From the NCBI RefSeq assembly GCF_012641405.1, contig NZ_JABAII010000023.1, forward strand, positions 43,848 through 107,847: a DNA stretch of 64,000 nucleotides, given 5' to 3'. The notes under the pieces are model-generated. The model had not been told where the DNA came from. It searched no databases and worked only from the letters and a program-made list of their open reading frames with translations. This DNA comes from Rhizobium sp. P40RR-XXII. GTDB taxonomy: Bacteria; Pseudomonadota; Alphaproteobacteria; Rhizobiales; Rhizobiaceae. A program made the translations under genes and the position numbers. This document shows positions 1 through 9,167 of the stretch, in pieces. Numbering within the stretch: the first letter of the stretch is position 1; the number at the start of each line of letters is the position of its first letter.

Positions 1-482
1 CAAAGGCCTACGCCGAAATTGTCGCAAGCAGAATGATTGAGCTGCGCGAAGAACGAGTGGAAGAAAGACAGCGCATCTGTACTTTTATCGACCGACGCTT
101 TCAGCCCGCTGTTCGCTTCGTGCACGCAACGGAGCGGCGCCTTTCCGAAGTGGGCGAGCGTGTCAGCCTTGCAGGTGACCTCCTTAGGACCACCGTTCAG
201 GTACAGCTTGAAGACCAAAACGCCTCACTCCTCAGTTCGATGGAAGAGCGTGCGCGCGTGCAAGTTCACATACAGCAAGCCGTCGAGGGCTTCTCGGTCA
301 TCGCGATCACCTACTACGCCATCAGCCTGACAAAGGTGTGCCTGGAGGCCGCCGGCGAACTTGGCTTCGATGTCCATCTGGCAAAGGCGGGCCTCCTCTT
401 TACCGTTCCCCTGGCAGTCTTCGCGATCTGGGCGGGCATTCGGCATGTCCGAAAGGGCATCGCAGCGCACAGCGCATCGTAA
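1..482 (+). CDS. DUF3422 family protein, C-terminal part (5' end outside window)
   Basis: The reading frame is open from the window edge, so this is the 3' part of a gene that starts upstream; the first Met in frame is at 33. The visible part has a long charged, heptad-like helical stretch (roughly the first 90 residues, rich in R/E/Q) followed by two hydrophobic segments near the C-terminus and a short basic tail. This matches the end of the DUF3422 family of membrane-anchored proteins as I remember it; no biochemical role is established. It ends 30 bp before the next gene on the same strand, so co-transcription is possible. Family assignment is from recall of the conserved C-terminal pattern, not from a search. 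Confidence 0.75.
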   Translation, partial: KAYAEIVASRMIELREERVEERQRICTFIDRRFQPAVRFVHATERRLSEVGERVSLAGDLLRTTVQVQLEDQNASLLSSMEERARVQVHIQQAVEGFSVIAITYYAISLTKVCLEAAGELGFDVHLAKAGLLFTVPLAVFAIWAGIRHVRKGIAAHSAS

Positions 483-512
483 TTATCGATACTCACCTCG
501 GCAGCAAACACC

Positions 513-2498
513 ATGTCAAGCAAGTTTCCTCGCCTGTTCACGCCTCTAAAGATCGGGTCCCACACCCTTCGAAACCGAATTGTCTTCGGTGCGCACACAT
601 CAAACCTTGCCTTGGAGGGTTTGCCGACCGAACGCCATGCGGCTTATTATGCCGAACGGGCGATCGGCGGCGCTGCCATGATTGTCGTCGAGCCGATGCC
701 AGTGCATGCGTCCGCGGTCCTGACGCATCACAACTTCCGCCATTCGGACGACGCCGTCATACCGCATTTCGCAAAGGTCGTCCGGGCGATCAAAGATAAC
801 GGCGCCGTTGCCATCCAGCAGCTCTATCACGTCGGCGCGCATGGCGACTCCGATAACTCCTTCCATCCTCATTGGTCGCCTTCCGGCTTGCCGAGCTATC
901 ACGATAGCGACGGCTCACATCCGATGACTGAAAAGGAGATATGGGAAACCATCGATGGCTTCGTTCAGGCTGCACGGCGATGTCGCGAGGCGGGCTTTAA
1001 TGGAGTGGAGGTCTGGGCGGCCTATCTCGGGATGATCGATCAGTTCTGGACGCCCTGGAGCAACCGCCGGGACGACCAATGGGGAGGGTCGCTGGAAAAT
1101 CGCACACGGATGTCTCGGGAAATACTCTCCAGAATCCGTGAGACCTGCGGAGCTAACTTCATTATCGGCATCGCCGTCAGCGACGAGCCTGACGTCAAGG
1201 CTGCCCTCTCGCGCGAGGAGCTTGCCGAGATCATCAAACTCCATGACGAGCTCGGTCTGATAGACTACGTCACCTGCGGTTCGGGTGGCTATCTCGACTT
1301 CTACAAGCTGATGCCGACCTTCATCTATCCTGAAAAGCTTGGGGCCGATCTGGCATCGACTCTGAAAAAGGTGGTGAAGAAAGCCGTCGTCACCGCAGAA
1401 AGCCACATCCGAACACCTGAGAATGCAGAGACGGTGCTTGGAGAGGGCGCCTGCGACCTTGTTTCGATTGTGCGCGGGCAGATCGCCGATCCTCATTTGG
1501 CACGGAAAGCGGGAGAAGGCCGCTCCGAAGACATTCGTGGCTGCATTTCGTGCAACCAGATGTGCTGGGGCCGCCGATCACGTGACTACTGGATAAGCTG
1601 TCTGATCAATCCCTCCGCCGGCCGCGAGTCCGAATGGAACGGTGATCGCTTCACAAAAACGGACGCCCCCAAAAGGGTTCTTGTCATCGGCGGAGGCCCG
1701 GCTGGGCTGGAGGCGGCCAGAGTGGCCGCAGAGCGAGGCCATAAAGTCGTACTCGCCGAAGCATCAAGCCGTCTGGGCGGCAACTTCCTGCTGGCGGGGC
1801 TTCAGCCGCGAAGGGCGCAGATACTTGATCTCCTGGCTTGGTACGAGCGCCAGCTCGAAAGCCTCCGCGTCGAAGTCCGGCTTAACACCTACGTGGAGCC
1901 AGAGGAGATCAATGCGGCCGAGCTAGATGTGGTCGTTGTGGCTACCGGATCCTATTCGCCGGAAACCGGCTTCCAGAAGGCGCTGCCGACCGTAGAGGCC
2001 TTGCCCGGTATCGAGAAGGGCGGCGCCTTTACCGTAGAAGGCGTGATGGCAAAACAAATCAGACCCGGAAAACACGTGCTTCTTCTCGACGAAGGCGGCG
2101 GCTGGCGGGGGTGCGGCACGGCATGGAAGCTAGCCGAAGAAGGTCATCGGGTCACCATCGTCACCCCGGATCCCTTTGTCGGCAAAGAGCTTCAGCGAAC
2201 GGCAGCCGACGTTCCTATGCGGCAGGCGCTACGCAAACTCGGCGTCCAGTGGATCGTCGAATCGAGCGTGGTCGAGTGGGATGGGAACGGCGCAACGCTC
2301 GTGGATCACAACACCGGGGAACATCGCTTTATCGAGGCGGATACGCTGGTCATGGCGACGACAAATCTTCCCGCGGATTGGCTGATGCCGGGTCTGTCGG
2401 CTTTGGGTGTCACCATTCGGCAGATCGGTGATTGCTCCGCGCCGCGCCAAGCTCCCTACGCATTTTACGAAGGTCGAAAGACAGGATTGGAGATTTGA
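513..2498 (+). CDS. Old Yellow Enzyme-type NADH:flavin oxidoreductase with FeS and FAD domains
   Basis: 661 aa, the usual size for the 2,4-dienoyl-CoA reductase / trimethylamine dehydrogenase family. Residues about 5-335 form the FMN-binding TIM barrel. A 4Fe-4S motif C-x2-C-x3-C-x11-C lies at Cys344, 347, 351 and 363. A dinucleotide-binding GGGPAG is at 393-398, followed by the FAD/NAD domain. Such enzymes pass electrons between NAD(P)H, FAD, the cluster and FMN to reduce enoyl substrates or to demethylate N-methylated compounds (rhizobial N-methylproline demethylases belong here). The substrate cannot be read from sequence. The stop codon is 1 bp before the ATG of the next gene, so the two are almost certainly one transcript. 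Cytoplasmic; no signal peptide. Confidence 0.88.
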   Translation: MSSKFPRLFTPLKIGSHTLRNRIVFGAHTSNLALEGLPTERHAAYYAERAIGGAAMIVVEPMPVHASAVLTHHNFRHSDDAVIPHFAKVVRAIKDNGAVAIQQLYHVGAHGDSDNSFHPHWSPSGLPSYHDSDGSHPMTEKEIWETIDGFVQAARRCREAGFNGVEVWAAYLGMIDQFWTPWSNRRDDQWGGSLENRTRMSREILSRIRETCGANFIIGIAVSDEPDVKAALSREELAEIIKLHDELGLIDYVTCGSGGYLDFYKLMPTFIYPEKLGADLASTLKKVVKKAVVTAESHIRTPENAETVLGEGACDLVSIVRGQIADPHLARKAGEGRSEDIRGCISCNQMCWGRRSRDYWISCLINPSAGRESEWNGDRFTKTDAPKRVLVIGGGPAGLEAARVAAERGHKVVLAEASSRLGGNFLLAGLQPRRAQILDLLAWYERQLESLRVEVRLNTYVEPEEINAAELDVVVVATGSYSPETGFQKALPTVEALPGIEKGGAFTVEGVMAKQIRPGKHVLLLDEGGGWRGCGTAWKLAEEGHRVTIVTPDPFVGKELQRTAADVPMRQALRKLGVQWIVESSVVEWDGNGATLVDHNTGEHRFIEADTLVMATTNLPADWLMPGLSALGVTIRQIGDCSAPRQAPYAFYEGRKTGLEI

Positions 2499-2499
2499 T

Positions 2500-3513
2500 A
2501 TGGCAGAAGAGGTCGTGCTCGGCAAGCCGGAGGCCGAAGAGCTCGCAATGCGCGCGTGCCTGGCTGCCGGCGCCAACCGTCCAAGCGCTCGCTCTCTCGT
2601 AGACGCCACATTGTCTGCCGCGGCTTTTGGTCCCGCGACACTGGGATTTCCGCATTTCGTCGATTACCTCAATGGCTTCGCCGAAGGCCGGATCAAGGGC
2701 GACCCTCAACCAAGCCTCGAACAGAGTCTCCCCGCATTCATGGTTTCGGATGCCGACGGCGGGATTGCCCAGCTCGGCTTCGACCTTGCCTTTGCGGAGC
2801 TGGTTGAAACCACCCGCAGCTTAGGCGTCGCGGTGTTTACGCAGACCAACAGCTACACCGCAGGAGAGCTCGGATACTACGTTCGAAGGCTGGCCGGGGA
2901 AGGTCTTATCGGGCTTGCGGCAACAAACGCGAACGCAATGGTGGCAGCCACGCCCGGCGGTGCAGCCGTCTACAGCACGAACCCAATGGCATTCGGTTTT
3001 CCGCTCGGAGATCAGACGTCGCCGTTGATCATCGACCAAGCTTCCAGCGCAACGGCCTTCGTCAACATTGTTCAAGCGGCCGAACAGGGCCAGCCAATCC
3101 CGGAGGGCTGGGCTGTCGACCAAAACGGTGAGTCGACACAAGACCCCAAGAAGGCACTAACTGGGGCGTTGCTGCCATTCGGCGGCCGCAAGGGAGGAAA
3201 CGTCGCATTGTTCGTGGAGATGCTCTCCGCGGGACTATCCGGAGGGCCTTGGTCGCTGGACACTCCTGACTTCAGATCGGGCAATGCGTCCCCCGCTGTC
3301 GGTCTGAGCCTAATTGCGATCATGCCGGGTCTCGGAGACGAGCGCATTCGGCGCGCCCACGCTCAAACCGTTCGTCTTCACGATCACGGCGTCTTCATTC
3401 CCGGTGTCACCGGAATTCCTTTCCCGCCTTCCCCCACGACGGAGCTTAAAATTCCGCGCAGCGTTTTTGAATCCATCAGTCAATTTGCGGCACTGCAGAC
3501 AAAGCGCAAATAG
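2500..3513 (+). CDS. Ldh family (malate/L-lactate dehydrogenase type 2) oxidoreductase
   Basis: 337 aa, the normal length for the MDH2/YiaK-like Ldh family, which uses a fold unlike classical malate dehydrogenase and NAD(P)H to interconvert 2-oxo and 2-hydroxy acids, including cyclic imino acids. Family signatures seen are the early Leu/Gly-rich helix, the central STNPMAFGFP stretch (NAD-binding loop) and LLPFGGRKGG near residue 225. The ATG at 2500 starts 1 nt after the TGA of the flavoprotein gene. Pairing with an OYE-type flavoenzyme suggests one catabolic route in which the product of one is the substrate of the other, but the compound is unknown. Followed by a stretch of decayed IS and gene fragments. 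Confidence 0.85.
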   Translation: MAEEVVLGKPEAEELAMRACLAAGANRPSARSLVDATLSAAAFGPATLGFPHFVDYLNGFAEGRIKGDPQPSLEQSLPAFMVSDADGGIAQLGFDLAFAELVETTRSLGVAVFTQTNSYTAGELGYYVRRLAGEGLIGLAATNANAMVAATPGGAAVYSTNPMAFGFPLGDQTSPLIIDQASSATAFVNIVQAAEQGQPIPEGWAVDQNGESTQDPKKALTGALLPFGGRKGGNVALFVEMLSAGLSGGPWSLDTPDFRSGNASPAVGLSLIAIMPGLGDERIRRAHAQTVRLHDHGVFIPGVTGIPFPPSPTTELKIPRSVFESISQFAALQTKRK

Positions 3514-3602
3514 GCGAAAATAAGTCGGAACTTCCTGGCCAATACTTCCGCGCAAATTGTCGCGAACCATCATACCTAATGGCGCGCAAACGCACTATTT
3601 AG

Positions 3603-3719
3603 ATCGATACACAACTGGCACCGTTCAAACCCGTTCTGAAGCTGGAGCGCCGGGTGTCCCGAGAGGGTATGGTCAGCGTTGGCGGCAACACCTATAGTGT
3701 TCCGGATGGAGAAGCTAAC
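3603..3719 (+). mobile_element. IS21-family istA remnant (C-terminal piece)
   Basis: A frame open from 3603 reads through a segment containing SREGMVSVGGNTYSVPD, the beta-strand module typical of the C-terminal part of IS21 IstA transposases. There is no start codon and the similarity stops at about 3719. No istB or terminal repeat is visible here, so this is a dead fragment. Confidence 0.7.
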
Positions 3720-3754
3720 CCAAGTGCATCATGCCTGTTTAGCCGGATAGGGGA

Positions 3755-3886
3755 TCACCTATCCTCTTGCAAATGCGCCATAAACACCTCGGTCGGTGTC
3801 CTGTATCCGAGACATTTGCGTGGTTGATCGTTGATATGGCGCGTGAGGTGGAGAAGGTCGCGTTGCGACACAACTGCCAGATCTGT
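3755..3886 (-). mobile_element. IS30-family transposase remnant (C-terminal end)
   Basis: On the minus strand the last ~43 codons before a stop at 3755 contain INDQPRKCLGYRTPTEVF, the hallmark end of IS30-family transposases (N-x-R/Q-PRK-x-LG-x-RTP-x-E-V-F). Upstream of it the frame runs straight into an unrelated SDR remnant, so only the 3' tip of the element survives. Confidence 0.75.
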
Positions 3887-4000
3887 GGTCACAATCCTCG
3901 CAATAGAGTCCACCCAACCGTCCAACAGCGAGCTCGACGCGGCCCAAACGCTTGTGGCCGCGCCCTGTTGTGGCGTTTTGAAACCATTTTCCGGATCGAT
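3887..4000 (-). pseudogene. Short-chain dehydrogenase C-terminal remnant, frameshifted
   Basis: The minus strand reads GFKTPQQGAATSVWAAS and then LLDG, followed in a shifted frame by GGLYCEDCD. Together these match the C-terminus of SDR-family oxidoreductases (…K-T-x-x-Q-GAATSVW-x-A…LDG-x-GG-x-YCED-x-D…). One frameshift separates the two halves and the catalytic part is absent. It lies against the IS30 tip, which suggests that IS activity trimmed the gene. Confidence 0.6.
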
Positions 4001-4070
4001 GACGGCCCAAGATTGGTCATGATCTGCCCCGGACGCAGTGAGAAGGCCCAGCATCACGATCAGTTTATTT

Positions 4071-4961
4071 CTAAACGAGCTCCCAAAACGCCTCCGCAAT
4101 AGCGGTCATCCGCTTTCGAGGGCGGATAAGAACGATCTTCACGCTAACGGCCCATTCATCCGACGCAGCCTTCGTCAGCCGGCCTTTTGGCCCCAGTTCG
4201 TCCGCAGCAAGGCTTTCGGGTATCCAGGCCACTCCCTTCCCATCGACTGCCAACGCTTTTAGCACCATCGCAAGATGGGACGTAAAGACAGTTTTGAGAT
4301 GAAGCTCGCCGAGTCTGGACGACAGGTTCGAGGCAAGGATACGCCCCATGCCGGACTTCTCCTCGAATGCAATCTCGGCAACCGGAGCCTCCTGCGTACC
4401 GGGCAGATGATGAAGCGCACCACCTTTCCCATCCTTGCCGCAGACGGGAATCAGCCGATCTGTCGACAGCTCGACATGTTTGAAGTCCGCCGCGTCCAGG
4501 CGAATTTTGCTGTTCTCGTGGTAATGGCACAGGAGAAACTGGGCACGCCCCTCCAGCATGATCTTCTCGCATTCGTTCATATTGTCGGACAACAGTCGAA
4601 CAGGCATGGTCGAGGTGACATGCCCGAGGCCTTGTATCCAGCCTGGGAAGAACACGAATGACAGCGCGTGGGTCGCGGCGAAGGTCACTGTCGAAGAATC
4701 CGCCCGTGTACGATCCAGGTCTTGCCTCACCCGTTCCAGTCGGTTGGCAACATCGTTGGCCGCATCCAGCACGATTTCTCCCGCTGCCGTCAGCTTCAGG
4801 CGGTGCGTGGATCGATCTACCAATTCCAACCCGCACCATTCTTCCAGGGCTCGAATACGACGGCCAAACGCTGGCTGCGTGACGTTGCGATTTTCGGCCG
4901 CACGGGAAAAATTCAGTGTTTCGGCCAGAGCCTGAAGGTCGGCCAGCCAAACAGTCTCCAT
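4071..4961 (-). CDS. LysR-family transcriptional regulator
   Basis: 296 aa from the ATG at 4961 (Met-Glu-Thr-Val-Trp-Leu-Ala-Asp-Leu), where LysR proteins usually begin; a longer in-frame start would add 12 unlikely residues. The N-terminal winged helix-turn-helix covers about residues 4-62 (FSRAAENRNVTQPAFGRRI is the recognition region) and the effector domain follows. It is transcribed away from dctA-tarD with a 218-bp intergenic region carrying an inverted repeat. That is the classic layout for a LysR activator of the divergent operon, so a role as tartrate/dicarboxylate-responsive regulator is inferred from position. Confidence 0.88.
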   Translation of the reverse strand: METVWLADLQALAETLNFSRAAENRNVTQPAFGRRIRALEEWCGLELVDRSTHRLKLTAAGEIVLDAANDVANRLERVRQDLDRTRADSSTVTFAATHALSFVFFPGWIQGLGHVTSTMPVRLLSDNMNECEKIMLEGRAQFLLCHYHENSKIRLDAADFKHVELSTDRLIPVCGKDGKGGALHHLPGTQEAPVAEIAFEEKSGMGRILASNLSSRLGELHLKTVFTSHLAMVLKALAVDGKGVAWIPESLAADELGPKGRLTKAASDEWAVSVKIVLIRPRKRMTAIAEAFWELV

Positions 4962-4971
4962 CCTATCATAC

Positions 4972-5001
4972 CTCGGTGAGCCATGCCGCCACCGCACCGA
5001 G
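4972..5001. promoter_or_regulatory. Inverted repeat upstream of lysR, possible operator
   Basis: CTCGGTG at 4972-4978 pairs with CACCGAG at 4995-5001 across a 16-nt spacer. It lies 11-40 bp upstream of the lysR start in the lysR/dctA divergent region. The position fits an autoregulatory or shared LysR site, but arm spacing differs from a textbook T-N11-A box, so this is only a candidate. Confidence 0.35.
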
Positions 5002-5179
5002 ATACATCCAGTTCCCCCACGAAATCAAGATGAATGCTGGCGCCCGCGAGCAATGTTCAGTTTTCGCCATGCCAAAACGGCACCAATAGAGCCCGTATCG
5101 GCATTGGACGAGGAGCCTCCCTTATCCTTATGACATGACCTTGTGCGGAGGAACGCATCTAAACAGGGAGGATAGACCA

Positions 5180-6487
5180 ATGGCTAGACGTCTGTTGAGT
5201 CAGCTTTACATACAGGTGTTGATCGGCATCGGGGTCGGTATCATCCTCGGGCTTTTTACCCCCGATATCGCCACGAAATTGCAGCCTTTGGCCGACGGCT
5301 TCATCAAACTGATCAAGATGCTGCTTGCGCCGGTCATCTTCGGCACTGTCGTCCTCGGCATCGCCAAGATGGGCGACATCAAGGAGGTCGGAAAGATCGG
5401 CGCACGGTCTCTGATTTACTTCGAGGTCGTTTCGACGATCGCGCTCGTCATCGGGCTGATCGTCGTCAACATCATGCAGCCCGGCGTCGGCATGAACATC
5501 GACGCTAGCAAGATCGACGCCAGCACGATCTCAACTTACCAGCAGACCGCCCAGCAACAGGGCGGCGTCATCGAGTTCTTCATGAACGTGATCCCAACGA
5601 CGATGGTCGATGCATTTGCCAAGGGCGCGATCCTTCAGGTCATCCTGATCGCCGTGCTGATGGGCTGCGCACTTGTCCAGCTCGGCAAGAAAGCCAATCC
5701 CGTCATCGACGTCTTCGACTCTCTTCTCCAGGCTCTGTTCCGGATCGTCGGCATGATCATGCGCCTGGCGCCGATCGGCGCCGGTGCAGGCGTAGCCTAT
5801 ACGATCGGGAAATACGGCGTCGGCTCGCTCTGGGCTCTCGGGCACCTGATGTTGGGCGTCTACCTGACGTCGGCGCTGTTCGTGATCGTTGTCCTCGGAT
5901 CGATCGCCCGTTGGTCGGGGTTTCCGTTGCTGCATTTCTTCCGGTACTTCAAGGACGAAATCTTGATCGTTCTTGCGACCTGTTCGACGGAAGCCGTACT
6001 GCCGCGCATGATGGCGAAGCTGGAGAAGCTCGGCTGCAAGAAATCCGTCGTCGGACTGGTGCTGCCGACCGGATACACATTCAACGCCGACGGCACCAGC
6101 ATCTACCTGACGATGGCCGCCGTCTTCGTCGCCCAGGCGACCAACACGCCGCTCGGGATCGAAGGCCAGCTTGTCATCCTGGGCGTTCTGCTGCTGACCT
6201 CGAAGGGGTCGGCAGGCGTCGCGGGAGCGGGTTTCGTCACCCTCGCGGCAACTCTCTCCAGCTTCCATGCCATTCCGGTCGCCGGTCTCGTCCTGCTGCT
6301 TGGCGTCGACCGTTTCATGAACGAGGCCCGCGCCGTTGTAAACCTGATCGGCAACGGCATCGCCACCATCGCAATCGCAAAATGGGAAGGCGCTCTCGAC
6401 CAGGAGACGGTCGCCACTGTCATCGCCGAGCAGCGTGGCGAACGTCCCCGAAGCATCACCGCATCACCCGCCGAACTGGCGCCCTGA
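5180..6487 (+). CDS. dctA: DctA-type C4-dicarboxylate:cation symporter
   Basis: 435 aa from the ATG at 5180, preceded by GGGAGGA at a good distance; the longer frame from 5135 lacks such a site. The N-terminal signature of DctA is intact (MARRLLSQLYIQVLIGIGVG), as are the multiple membrane spans, a hairpin-like STEAVLPRMM segment (about 282-291) and the GYTFNADGT substrate/cation site motif. DctA carriers import succinate, fumarate, malate and related acids with protons or sodium at the inner membrane. Directly downstream and on the same strand is D-tartrate dehydratase, so this copy probably serves tartrate uptake; the rhizobial housekeeping dctA usually sits with dctBD, which are absent here. 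Confidence 0.9.
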   Translation: MARRLLSQLYIQVLIGIGVGIILGLFTPDIATKLQPLADGFIKLIKMLLAPVIFGTVVLGIAKMGDIKEVGKIGARSLIYFEVVSTIALVIGLIVVNIMQPGVGMNIDASKIDASTISTYQQTAQQQGGVIEFFMNVIPTTMVDAFAKGAILQVILIAVLMGCALVQLGKKANPVIDVFDSLLQALFRIVGMIMRLAPIGAGAGVAYTIGKYGVGSLWALGHLMLGVYLTSALFVIVVLGSIARWSGFPLLHFFRYFKDEILIVLATCSTEAVLPRMMAKLEKLGCKKSVVGLVLPTGYTFNADGTSIYLTMAAVFVAQATNTPLGIEGQLVILGVLLLTSKGSAGVAGAGFVTLAATLSSFHAIPVAGLVLLLGVDRFMNEARAVVNLIGNGIATIAIAKWEGALDQETVATVIAEQRGERPRSITASPAELAP

Positions 6488-6525
6488 TAACAAACAAATC
6501 GAACAAGTACCGAACGGAGAATGCT

Positions 6526-7689
6526 ATGCGTATCCTTGATGTTTGCGAAGTTACGAAGCCAATCGCTTCGCCCATCCGTAACGCCTACATCGACTTCAGC
6601 AAAATGACGGCCAGCCTGGTTGCCGTCGTCACCGACGTCGTCCGGGACGGTCGCCGTGTTGTCGGCTACGGCTTCAACTCGAACGGTCGTTATGGCCAGG
6701 GCGGCTTGATCCGTGAGCGCTTCAAGGACCGCATCCTCGAAGCCTCCCCGGAAAGCCTGATGAACGACGCGGGCACCAATCTCGATCCGCACAAAATCTG
6801 GGCGACGATGATGATGAACGAGAAGCCTGGCGGGCATGGTGAGCGGTCGGTCGCCGTCGGCACCCTCGACATGGCGATCTGGGATGCGGCTGCCAAGATC
6901 GAGGGCAAGCCGCTCTTTCGCATGCTGGCCGACATGAAGGGACGTGCGGCCAATCCGAAGGTCTTCGTCTATGCGGCTGGCGGTTACTATTATCCGGGTA
7001 AGGACAACAGTGCGCTTCGCAAAGAGATGCGCAGCTATCTCGACCGTGGCTACAATGTCGTGAAAATGAAAATCGGCGGGGCGTCAATCGATGAAGATCG
7101 TGGTCGTATCGAAGCTGTCCTCGAAGAAATCGGGTCGCAGGCACGACTAGCAGTGGATGCCAACGGCCGTTTCGATCTTGAGACCGGCATCGCTTATGCC
7201 AAGATGCTGCGGGACTACCCCCTCTTCTGGTACGAGGAAATCGGCGATCCGCTAGACTACGCTCTGCAGGCGGCGATTTCCGAGTTCTACGACGCCCCTA
7301 TGGCAACCGGCGAGAACCTTTTCTCCCACCAAGATGCCCGCAACCTGCTCCGCTACGGCGGTATGCGAGCCGATCGCGACTATCTGCAGTTTGACTGCGC
7401 CTTGTCCTACGGCCTCGTGGAATACCTTCGGACTCTCGATGTCCTGCGCCAATTCGGCTGGTCACCATCACGCTGCATTCCGCATGGCGGCCACCAGATG
7501 TCCCTCAACATTGCGGCAGGGCTCGGTCTCGGAGGCAATGAAAGCTATCCGGACCTGTTCCAACCCTATGGCGGCTTCCCGGATGGCGTAACGGTCATCG
7601 ACGGACACATCACCATGCCGGAGCTCCCGGGCATCGGCTTCGAGGGCAAATCCGACCTTATCAAGGTCATGCGCGAACTCGCCGAGTAA
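6526..7689 (+). CDS. tarD: D(-)-tartrate dehydratase
   Basis: 387 aa, enolase superfamily. The sequence is nearly colinear with the characterised Bradyrhizobium japonicum TarD as I remember it, including the IRNAYIDFSKMT opening. Catalytic features are visible: K180 and K182 (KMK), the Mg ligands D211 (VDANGRF), E237 (FWYEE) and E263 (ATGEN), and H320 (IPHGGHQ). The enzyme dehydrates D-tartrate to oxaloacetate. The ATG at 6526 is preceded by CGGAGA. It lies 38 bp after dctA, so import and dehydration are likely co-expressed under the divergent LysR. A hairpin follows the stop. Confidence 0.92.
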   Translation: MRILDVCEVTKPIASPIRNAYIDFSKMTASLVAVVTDVVRDGRRVVGYGFNSNGRYGQGGLIRERFKDRILEASPESLMNDAGTNLDPHKIWATMMMNEKPGGHGERSVAVGTLDMAIWDAAAKIEGKPLFRMLADMKGRAANPKVFVYAAGGYYYPGKDNSALRKEMRSYLDRGYNVVKMKIGGASIDEDRGRIEAVLEEIGSQARLAVDANGRFDLETGIAYAKMLRDYPLFWYEEIGDPLDYALQAAISEFYDAPMATGENLFSHQDARNLLRYGGMRADRDYLQFDCALSYGLVEYLRTLDVLRQFGWSPSRCIPHGGHQMSLNIAAGLGLGGNESYPDLFQPYGGFPDGVTVIDGHITMPELPGIGFEGKSDLIKVMRELAE

Positions 7690-7696
7690 GATCAAC

Positions 7697-7725
7697 GAAG
7701 CGGGCGAAGAACTTTCACCCGCTTC
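7697..7725 (+). terminator. Hairpin after tarD, probable terminator
   Basis: GAAGCGGG (7697-7704) pairs perfectly with CCCGCTTC (7718-7725) over a 13-nt loop, 8 bp after the tarD stop. No long T run follows, so Rho-independent activity is uncertain. Confidence 0.45.
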
Positions 7726-8039
7726 AACTCACACTTTATGAATGCCCGCTAACACCTGCCCGCTGAAATCCCTGGACGCTGTTGTAGCACTGGAGAAATA
7801 TCTTGATTAGGCGATGTCATGTCTGGATGTATATGGATCTCGCCCGATTGCAACGGGTTGGCGAGATCGGGATGTTAGGTCACGACTGCTGACGTATATT
7901 CGGCTTCTCGATGCAGCGCGAATACCGTCGCTGCGAGCCTCGATGGGTTTTCGCACGCTCCCCCCTAAATGGCGCCGAGACATTGGCCGAAGCCATGTCG
8001 ATCCAGACATCAGGTTTGAGAAGCGACGGGAGTGACCGT
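7726..8039. other. Gene-free stretch between tarD and the LLM pseudogene
   Basis: No frame with recognisable similarity or a convincing start site was found. It may hold further decayed sequence beyond the 3' end of the luciferase-like pseudogene. Confidence 0.4.
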
Positions 8040-9049
8040 TTTCCATCTTCTGCCATTTGCTGCAATTGTCAGGCGTATAATCTCGAATGAGCGCACGCGC
8101 GCTTCGTGATCGTGAATGATGCCGGCAACGATCAATTCGTCGGGTTGATGCAATGTTGACGATCTCGCGAAGTCGTTTTTCGACTGTTTGAGGAGATCCG
8201 ATCGCCGAGAACGACAGCATGTCCTCGACCTTTGCCTTCACCGCGGCGGGAATAGTTGCATCTGCGTTCCGTTCGGGTGACGGGATTTCCGCTAACTGAC
8301 CCATCAGGGCCCGCGAAAAGTACAGCAGGTGCGACGACCGCAGGTGAGCGGCTTCCTCGTCCGTTTCGGCTCCCACACATTCGTCGCCAGCATCAGATGC
8401 GGCTTTCGCAGCTGTTTGGAAGGGCGGAACTGACTGCGATAGGTGTGAATCGCCTGGTCGAGCAACGCGGGTGGAAGTGCGACGCGAAGCTGTAAGGCAA
8501 TCCGAGATGGGCTGCGAGTTGTGCGCCATAGAGGCTCGATCCGAGAATCCAGACCGGCACATGGGTGCCTTCCGCGGTTATCGCGCGGACGGACCGCCTC
8601 TCCCCGGCATCGGCGAAATAGCCGATCAGTTCCTGCACATCCTGCGGAAAATTGCCGTCCGTTGTCATGTGGCGACGAAGCGCGCGCCGTCGCGACATCC
8701 GAACCAGACGCGCGTCCGAAGCCCAGGTCGATGCGATCAGTGCAGATGGTCGTAAGCGTGCCGAACTGTTCGGCAACGACTAGCGGAGCATGGTTCGGAA
8801 GCATGATGCCACCGGCGCCGACACGAATGGTGCTGGTTCGCGCCGCGACTTGACCGATGAGGACCGCGGTTGCCGCCGTCGCGACTGCCGACATATTGTG
8901 ATGTTCGGCAATCCAGAAGCAGTGATATCCGGAGGCCTCCGCGGCCTTCGCCAGCTCGAACGTGTTCGCGATCGCGTCGGCGCCGTCGTTCCTTCGGACA
9001 CCGGAGAAGTGTCCACGACTGAAAAATATTGCATTGCGCCTCCGTTCAT
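8040..9049 (-). pseudogene. Luciferase-like (LLM class) flavin-dependent oxidoreductase, multiply frameshifted
   Basis: Pieces of one protein appear in order on the minus strand but in different frames: an N-terminus (QYFSVVDTSPVSEG from the ATG at 9049), then GYHCFWIAEHHNM through GGIMLPNHAPLVVAEQFGTL to a frame break near 8700, then VPVWILGSSLYGAQLAAHLG, then RKPHLMLATNV, then SRALMGQLAEIPSP, and finally DELIVAGIIHDHEARVRS near 8060-8130. This is the full domain order of MsnO8-type LLM oxidoreductases, about 330 aa. At least four or five frameshifts are needed to join it, so it is not translated as a working enzyme. The neighbouring aldo/keto reductase is intact, so decay is local. Confidence 0.85.
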
Positions 9050-9167
9050 CGGTCACAGCGTGGCTTCCGCAGGCGGTTCGTTCTCGGACTTTCCTGCTGC
9101 AGCGGGTGATGGATGGCCCACCCCGGAAACCCGCGGCGGTGCTCATTGTTGACGGTTAAGGCGCAGA

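Noticed and set aside
5911..6525. Long N-terminal extension in frame with tarD
   Set aside because: It overlaps dctA in another frame; TarD homology begins exactly at the ATG at 6526.
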